Assembly (NCBI GenBank): GCA_003024175.1
Contig: MDYQ01000139.1
Location: 64,001-77,361 of the forward strand
Direction: 5' to 3'
Length of the DNA: 13,361 bases
Origin: Planoprotostelium fungivorum
Taxonomy: Eukaryota; Evosea; Variosea; Cavosteliida; Cavosteliaceae
Part shown: piece after piece, positions 7,927 to 13,361 of the stretch
Numbering within the stretch: position 1 is the first letter of the stretch
Layout: every line of letters begins with the position of its first letter
The notes under the pieces: generated by a model
What the model saw: only the letters and a program-made list of their open reading frames with translations
What the model was told of the DNA's origin: nothing
Databases searched by the model: none
Made by a program: the position numbers and the translations under genes

Positions 7927-9821
7927 ATGAACCTTCAACTACTCGGTGTGTCTATTGAATCGAAACATCTTCTAAAACGTCTCAGATCCCTTCAGAAACA
8001 GTTTTCCAGAGGTAATCGAGGAGACATTAGAAGAAGGTGATTACACCTCCCCTCTCCTTCTGATGGTGTATAGGTATTGCCACTACGTGTGCATTCAATC
8101 GACGAGGTACTCTACTCGCAACAGGTTGTGCGGATGGGAGATGTATCATATGGGATTTCGATACTCGTTCTGTATCTGTCGCCTTTCATGGACACACACA
8201 TGGGATCACTTCCATTAGGTTCGTCTTCCATCGTCCATCTCATTTGTGATCGTGACCGACGATTGCACAATTGACCTACGGAATCACCTATTCTCGCTAA
8301 CGGTCGCAGTTGGTCGAAAAATGGGAGGAAGATGATCACGTCCTCGATGGATTGGACCATCAATTACATCGACGTTCTCACGGGGACGGTCGAGAAGATC
8401 ATCCGTTTCGAATCCATCGTCGCCTCGGCTCAGATGCATCCCAAAGACAAGTGGGTGTCCGTGTGACATCCCATCTGATGACGATATGCAGTAATGTCTT
8501 CGTCGCCGTGGCTCATTACGAAGACCCAGTCGTCTATAACATCCAGACGGACGAACGCTTCACACTCGTCGCAGAGACGGGCGATGCAGAGAAGAAGGTG
8601 ATCATAATCATCATCTTCATTTCCCGCCAAAAATCTTGACGATTCGAACAGCCGACGAAAGGGGCGGGAAGAAAGGACAACGTAGTCACACCCGTCGCAG
8701 TTTTCAACAAGAACGGAAGCAAGATCTTTGTCGGGTCACCGAGAGGCCTCATCTGTACCTTCGATTCCACGACGCTGAAGGTGAGACGTCTCATCATCAC
8801 ATGGCATCATGTCATCATCATCACGATCGATGGTTCGATCGCTGATGGATGCTCCAGCAAGTGAATAGCTTCCGAGTTCAAGGAGGAGCTGGCATCAAAT
8901 CCATACAATTCAGCCCCAACGGTCAAGAGTTCTTAGTCAACTCGACAGATCGTTGCATTCGCGTATTCCAGGGAGAGAACGCAAAGGTGCGAAGACTCGC
9001 CTCGTTGTAGAGTCGAAATCTGGCATCACGCGAAGAGCTGACGAGAGAGACAGGCTGCCGATCGCAGTTTTTCTGATCCCATCGACAACACACAGTGGAA
9101 GAAGAGTGGATGGAACTCTGATGGTGATTACGTCATCGGTGGATCTGCCGCCAAATCTTCCCACGCCATCTATATTTGGAGCCGCGTGAACGGTATGCTC
9201 GAAATTTCGTCGAAATTTCGTCTTATGGCGTCCTGACGTGAGCAGGAGCACTCATCAAGAAGTTGGAAGGGCCGAAGGAGGGTATCACGGACGTATTGGT
9301 ACGTAAGAAAAGGGGTGTCGACGTTCTGATCGTGTCGACAGTGGCATCCGATCAGGCCAATCATCGTTAGCATCTCCCACCCAGGGATCGTTTACGTATG
9401 GGCGAGTAATTACACCGAGAATTGGAGTGCTTTCGCGCCGAACTTCAAAGAGTTGGAGGAGAATGAAGAGTACATCGAGAGAGAAGAAGAGTTTGACATC
9501 GTGAGTCTCAACGTCAGCGTTACAACATCACATCACACCTCCTCACATGAATCTTCGGCTACATCATGATGACGACACATGACATAACACAACATCACAT
9601 CACATGACATACCTCAAACGACATCATGATGACGACACGATCAGGTAGAAGAGGAGGAGTCACAGCCAAAGAAGAAACAGAGAGGAGCGGACGAACAGGA
9701 ATCAGTGGACATCTTGACGGTAGATAAGATATCCTACTTTAGCAGTGAAGATGAAGATGATCTGCTGTGCATTCCCATCAGAATACAACCCGATCCGAAA
9801 CCCAGCACGAGTGTGAAATAA
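7927..9821 (+). CDS. RBBP5: RBBP5/Swd1, WD40 subunit of COMPASS (SET1/MLL) H3K4 methyltransferase
   Basis: Eleven exons: 7927-7945, 8010-8036, 8074-8218, 8310-8450, 8492-8597, 8652-8780, 8858-8986, 9054-9192, 9246-9298, 9342-9500, 9645-9821; 407 aa, all phases consistent. It starts MNLQLLE like animal RBBP5 (MNLELLE). WD repeat signatures follow in order: [62 protein letters not shown]...[20 protein letters not shown]...VWA. After the propeller come [18 protein letters not shown] and an acidic stretch, which in animal RBBP5 bind ASH2L and activate the SET domain, then ESVDILTVD (368-376), matching the WDR5-binding segment, and the terminal LLCIPI. The human protein (538 aa) is longer mainly through its C-terminal tail. 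It is nuclear and a scaffold, not an enzyme. The tiny exon 2 (27 nt) was placed by frame and homology. Confidence 0.95.
8824..8841 (+). repeat. Perfect hairpin in RBBP5 intron 6
   Basis: CGATCGA (8824-8830), loop TGGT, then TCGATCG (8835-8841): a perfect 7-bp stem with a 4-nt loop, 16 nt before the acceptor of intron 8781-8857. It could bring the branch region and acceptor together; that role is inferred. Confidence 0.6.
9200..9220 (+). repeat. Tandem palindromes in RBBP5 intron 8
   Basis: Two copies of the perfect 10-bp palindrome CGAAATTTCG (9200-9209 and 9211-9220) are separated by one T, within the 53-bp intron 9193-9245. Confidence 0.85.
9522..9638 (+). repeat. Degenerate direct repeats in the long last intron of RBBP5
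   Basis: Intron 9501-9644 is 144 bp, the longest here. The 18-mer acatcatgatgacgacac is at 9561-9578 and again, identical, at 9621-9638, exactly 60 bp apart. A second word, caacatcacatcaca, is at 9524-9538 and 9590-9604. The pattern suggests a partial tandem duplication of about 60-66 bp that lengthened this intron. Confidence 0.75.
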
Positions 9822-9822
9822 A
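9817..9822 (+). terminator. Polyadenylation signal AATAAA overlapping the RBBP5 stop codon
   Basis: The TAA stop (9819-9821) lies inside AATAAA (9817-9822), so the signal begins within the coding sequence and the 3' UTR would be very short. Confidence 0.6.
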
Positions 9823-10264
9823 AGAGGAAATTGTAATTTATTCCCGATTTTTGATTCAAATGCACGAGGCAAGTAGACGTGACTACTCTTTGTCCTCTCA
9901 TGAGAGAACATTTGTCATCTAATTCGACTTCTCTTCGCGTTGGATCGCTACACTTTAGAAGTCGGGGCCGCACAAATTGACGCACAAAATTCCGTAACGT
10001 CAATCCAGCTTGGCCCTTCTCATCGCTCTCTATAAAGATCTTGGATGTCTCGATCAGGTGAGAATTGTATCACATACGAGACCTATCATCGTGTGACGAA
10101 GAAACAGTGGTCTGGTTATCGATGGCGACACCGTGATCACTTAGGTGATCGATCACACCATCGGGTATATTTCGAACATTCGGGAGGGGCTTCTGAGGTT
10201 GATATTTCAAGTTATACATTCACCTCTCGGCTCGGTTTCCGATCATTCTCGACAAACAGTAATC
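9823..10264. promoter_or_regulatory. Intergenic region and promoter of the secreted-protein gene
   Basis: About 440 bp between RBBP5 and the next gene. I find no convincing gene. A TATAAAG (10031-10037) lies 228 bp, and a TATATTT (10166-10172) 93 bp, upstream of the ATG at 10265; either could be a core promoter element. Two adjacent palindromes lie at 10133-10156 (separate entry). Confidence 0.45.
10133..10156. promoter_or_regulatory. Paired palindromes GTGATCAC / GTGATCGATCAC
   Basis: GTGATCAC (10133-10140) and GTGATCGATCAC (10145-10156) are both perfect palindromes, 4 bp apart, about 110 bp upstream of the secreted-protein ATG. Paired half-sites GTGATC/GATCAC suggest a dimeric regulator site; no factor is identified. 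Confidence 0.45.
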
Positions 10265-11310
10265 ATGCTGACACGAACCCTCATTGTGATCCTGTGTCTA
10301 TCCGTCGCATTTGCGGCTGAATGCTCTGGCATCTACCGCGACATCATCAAATTCCCTGATAGTGACTGGTGGGAGCTGAGGGAGAAGGTTTGCAACGGAG
10401 GTTGCAAAGGAAACTGCACCGTCACTCTACCAGATGCGAGACCCGAATTCGGTGCACTGTGGCAGGTGATGCATTCTTCCATCTCGAATGTCCATCGGTC
10501 TCCCGATCTCCCACGCCCACTTCCACTCAACACCAATAGGCATCGGCCACCGTAGAGAATAATGGCGATTCGTGCTGGGCAGCCATCGACAACATCATCA
10601 ACCAATGTATGCGCAAGGAAAGAAGAGACGGTGGCTCGTGGACTTGGGGAGGTCCTCAACCTATCTCTTTCCTCGATGACTGACCTCCAGCAGGTCAGAA
10701 ATACACCGTGGGAAGGAACTTGGTGTCTGTCGATCCCAGCTCATACAAATTCCAATGCAAAAACAAATACGGAGCATCACGTTCAGATTGTGAGCAGGTC
10801 TATCAGTGGTCTTTGGGCTATTTCGATCGCAACCACTGGTACACTGAGAAGGAGCTTTTAGTACGTCATGATGTCAGATGATCTCGATTGACGAGATCAC
10901 AGGCGATGTCTGAAAAGATGGGTATCACTTGGACTGCAGGATACTGGATGAAGGTGAGAGATATAAAATAGAATAAAACCAGAGACATCTGAGCTTCCGG
11001 CAGCTGAAGACCATCGGAACTTGTACTCTCTCTCTCACCTACTATCAGAACAAGGTGACTCTCATCATCTGCGCGATGACATCCAACCTCTGATGATCTG
11101 TGCAGGTTTACAACCCAGTTTGGGCTGGAGGGTACATCCAAGACTTTGCCGCCAGAGCGGCCAACAATTGTACCGAAGACGGTCACTCTTCGTTCCAGCA
11201 GCAGAGTCCGGTGAGGATTTCACGACTGAGGAGAACTCTGACCCAGAAAGGGACCCAGTCAGTACGTCTTCTGTCTGTTAGACGAGAAGAAGGCCTCCAG
11301 CTGTCTGTAG
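10265..11310 (+). CDS. Secreted 12-cysteine protein of unknown function
   Basis: Seven exons: 10265-10465, 10558-10651, 10691-10860, 10903-10953, 11004-11054, 11106-11210, 11263-11310; 239 aa with consistent phases. It opens with a clear signal peptide (MLTRTLIVILCLSVAFA, cleavage before or after AA-E). The mature chain of about 220 residues has twelve Cys, enough for six disulfides, including a tight CNGGCKGNC cluster (residues about 42-50), and is rich in Trp and Tyr (DWWELREKV, GGSWTWG, AGYWMK). No membrane segment. The order C-W-A-A-x-x-N-I-I-x-x-C followed by G-x-W recalls small secreted proteins of fungi, but this is only an impression. Likely an extracellular or food-vacuole protein; I assign no activity. 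The last acceptor is the least sure: GTCAG at 11262 gives the ending YVFCLLDEKKASSCL with two Cys, while CAG at 11258 gives a longer, less protein-like tail. Confidence 0.8.
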
Positions 11311-11373
11311 ACCACCATAAACATCTCCACGATCATCATCCGTGCATCGCGATCGTATAATGATGATTTTACA
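11311..11373. other. 63-bp convergent 3' spacer
   Basis: Only 63 bp separate the stop codons of two convergent genes, so their 3' UTRs probably overlap or are extremely short. CATAAA (11315-11320, plus) is a possible poly(A) signal variant for the upstream gene. I see no AATAAA for the minus-strand gene. Confidence 0.5.
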
Positions 11374-13258
11374 TCACGTTGGGATTTTACTCTTTCTCTC
11401 TTTCGACCATTTTCTTATCCTCGCGCCAAAGAAATACATGACGAAAGGAAACGGCATCATCAGTGTCGCAAGGAAACCGATGAGGCTGGAAGCCCAATTG
11501 ACTCCCAGGTTGTGATACATCGGCAGGGCGAAGAGGGGAAATCCTGCCGCAAGGAGAGATCGAAGGAAGGTCTGTGACGCCGTAACAGAAGCTGCGAATT
11601 GAAGGTACGTGTCGATGAGGTAGCTCATGCTCTGTTGCTGCACTCGCGTCAGATCTCACAGTGAGGATGAGAGCGTTCGCATCGTGTGATGATGGAGATC
11701 GCGATCGGTGACTCACAAAGATGACGATGAAACCGGCTCCGATGACGGCGCTCGCCAACACTGGTAGAATCCAATGGTACTCTGGCGTGCTGGTCCAGGC
11801 AAACCAGAAGATTCCAACTGGATACAAGATGGAAGCCAGCATCATGGGTGGCATTCTGGCTTCGGGCTCAGCTCTTCCTCCGTTAGCATCTACGGCCCGC
11901 TCGTAAACGGGTTGGTACAGTTTCTGACCGATCACGGCCACGATGATGCCGACCAGAATGGCTGTACAGGGATTAAGGTTTTGGAGGGATGGTGAGGGGT
12001 TTACCTAAGAAGGGGAGAGAGGCAGGAACGGGCTCCCACCCCCTGATCTCTCGGAAGACGATGGGGTAAGCTTCGAAGAAGAGATAGAGGGTGGCGTACA
12101 CGAACGAAATGTAGATGCAGAAGCAGGTAACGATGGGTTCAAAGATCAATAGAACTGATGCAGGTGTGAGATCGACCTCGTCCATGGGGTGATGAGATGT
12201 GTTCAGATGGTAAGATGGTGAGGTGATCTGATGATGTGATGATGTCTCACGGATGGGCCTAGCAAAGTATTTCGTGAAGAGGTCTCTTGGAGTGGGTGAG
12301 ATCTCCTCCGCTTTAGAGTGCACCTGCCAACATTGTGTCTCGATTCTCAGAGTCTGTGCCTTCTTTCGAAGGATGACCGGGGCGAAGGTCTCCGGAATAA
12401 AGAGGACACCCTGGACATCTGCATGAGAAAAAGTCCTCCGTGATGAGAATGATCACCATCGCAAACATGAAGAAAGCATAGATGACTACAATCCATTCGG
12501 TCCATCTGTAGAGGTTCAATGAATTACCCTCTTTCGATTGCATGATGTCACCTCCACCCGAGGTAGCTGTTTGTGATGGCAGCTCCCAATAGTGGACCCA
12601 CACAGGGTCCACCAACGACAGCACATGAGTACATCAAGATGGCCGTTCCTCTCTGCTTCTGATTCCACATGTCTGACAGAGCGCCTCCCACATTCGATAC
12701 GGGAGCAGATGCGAAACACCCAGCGAAGAATCGAGTGAGGAAGATGCCAGCCGGATCGTGAGCTGTCGCCGTCCCGATGGACATGACTGATTGCATGTTT
12801 AGATGATGTTGGGAAGGTGACGGAGTCGGAGACTTACGGGCGAAGACGAAGAACGGTGCAAAGATGGAGATGCGTCGACCCATCAATTCAGATAGAGGAG
12901 CCCAGCAGAGTGGCCCGACAGCATAGCCCAAGATGAAGAGACTGATACCTAATATCGTAACCTGTCATCCAGATCAGCCACATCTGTATGTCAATCGACA
13001 TCACACCTCGACTGGGATGTCATAGTCTACAGATAAAACTTGAAAGGTTGATGAGAAGATGGAAGAAGCTAAGGTACTGGCCATGGTGGTGAAGCCCAGC
13101 TGTATGGTGATCCTCGTCTTCGTGAAATACGACCAATTCTGTGGGTTAGCCGGATCATTTGGTCCATCCCATGTGACTACGTATTGTTGAGGATTGTTTG
13201 TGGGAGGATAGAGAGGTATCTTGACCTCTTCCATTGCAATCGCCTCATCTTGTTTCAT
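11374..13258 (-). CDS. MFS transporter, fungal-type DHA1 (drug:H+ antiporter) family
   Basis: Eight minus-strand exons: 13258-13007, 12961-12838, 12786-12552, 12505-12457, 12410-12251, 12154-12005, 11961-11717, 11637-11374; 492 aa, phases consistent, normal length for the family. The cytosolic N-terminus has the VTWDGPNDPANPQNW signature (28-42) of fungal DHA1 carriers such as the TPO and FLR types. Motif A is GPLCWAPLSELMGRR (100-114); TM4 has RFFAG with Arg144; motif C is GGPCVGPLLGA (184-194). GWRW opens TM6, then VLFIPETFAPVILRKKA leads into the central loop. ARPILLLIFEPIV starts TM7, and six further hydrophobic segments follow. It probably exports drugs, polyamines or other small toxic compounds at the plasma membrane by proton antiport; the substrate cannot be read from sequence. 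An apparent frame break near 12411-12456 is removed by a normal 46-bp intron. Confidence 0.92.
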
Positions 13259-13361
13259 GAGGTCAGGTGCGGTGAGGTGGTAGCTTTTAGAATGGTAATG
13301 AGGGGTTAGCTGGCGGAAGATGTGATCGCTGGAGAGTGGTAGTTCGGAAGATTATCAAATG

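Noticed and set aside
7996-8011. Alternative RBBP5 exon 2 starting after TTCAG at 7995
   Set aside because: It forces phase 2 into an exon that needs phase 1. Exon 8010-8036 fits both sides and gives a sensible N-terminus.
9734-10003. Minus-strand open frame of 89 codons overlapping the 3' end of RBBP5
   Set aside because: It is antisense to the last RBBP5 exon, has no motif or composition of a real protein, and its downstream half is just the complement of a verified exon.
10045-10320. Plus-strand open frame of 91 codons upstream of the secreted protein
   Set aside because: Low-quality sequence with no family features, overlapping the signal-peptide exon of the real gene in another frame; more likely promoter or 5' leader.
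12411-12456. Apparent frameshift in the MFS gene between ...FFMFAM and GVLFIPETF
   Set aside because: A GTGATC...GTCCAG intron of 46 bp joins the two in phase 0 and restores the normal family spacing, so no break is needed.

Overview
This is a gene-dense, intron-rich nuclear segment of a eukaryote. Six protein-coding genes can be rebuilt exon by exon. My models hold 49 introns, most of 36-65 bp, and coding exons fill about two thirds of the window. No rRNA, tRNA, transposon or CRISPR was seen. The gene content suggests a free-living protist, plausibly an amoebozoan: an ARC5/DRP5-type cytokinesis dynamin (known from plants and slime moulds, absent from animals and fungi), an animal-style DEG/ENaC channel, and a fungal-type DHA1 drug:proton antiporter. 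The lineage is an inference from these genes only.

Layout: (1) 1-2101, minus, 5' part of a large secreted or cell-surface glycoprotein running off the left edge. (2) 2102-2441, divergent promoter. (3) 2442-3974, plus, a two-pass DEG/ENaC/ASIC-like channel of 394 aa. (4) 3975-4258, convergent 3' spacer. (5) 4265-7674, minus, ARC5/DRP5-like dynamin of 864 aa. (6) 7675-7926, divergent promoter. (7) 7927-9821, plus, RBBP5/Swd1, the WD40 subunit of the COMPASS H3K4 methyltransferase, 407 aa. (8) 9823-10264, spacer and promoter. (9) 10265-11310, plus, a secreted 12-cysteine protein of 239 aa with no family I recognise. (10) 11374-13258, minus, a 12-TM MFS transporter of 492 aa, tail to tail with (9) across 63 bp.

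The genes do not form a pathway; they alternate as divergent and convergent pairs in a compact genome. All exon phases in the six models are mutually consistent and the products match the expected family motifs, which is the main support for the splice sites. Most notable: the DEG/ENaC-like channel with an altered selectivity-filter position (Gly-Leu-Asp where animal channels have Gly-x-Ser), the dynamin whose G4 motif lacks the guanine-reading Asp, a strongly over-represented word CGTTGTAGA, a near-identical block shared by two introns of one gene, an intron grammar with G at donor position +3, and polyadenylation signals that overlap or abut stop codons.
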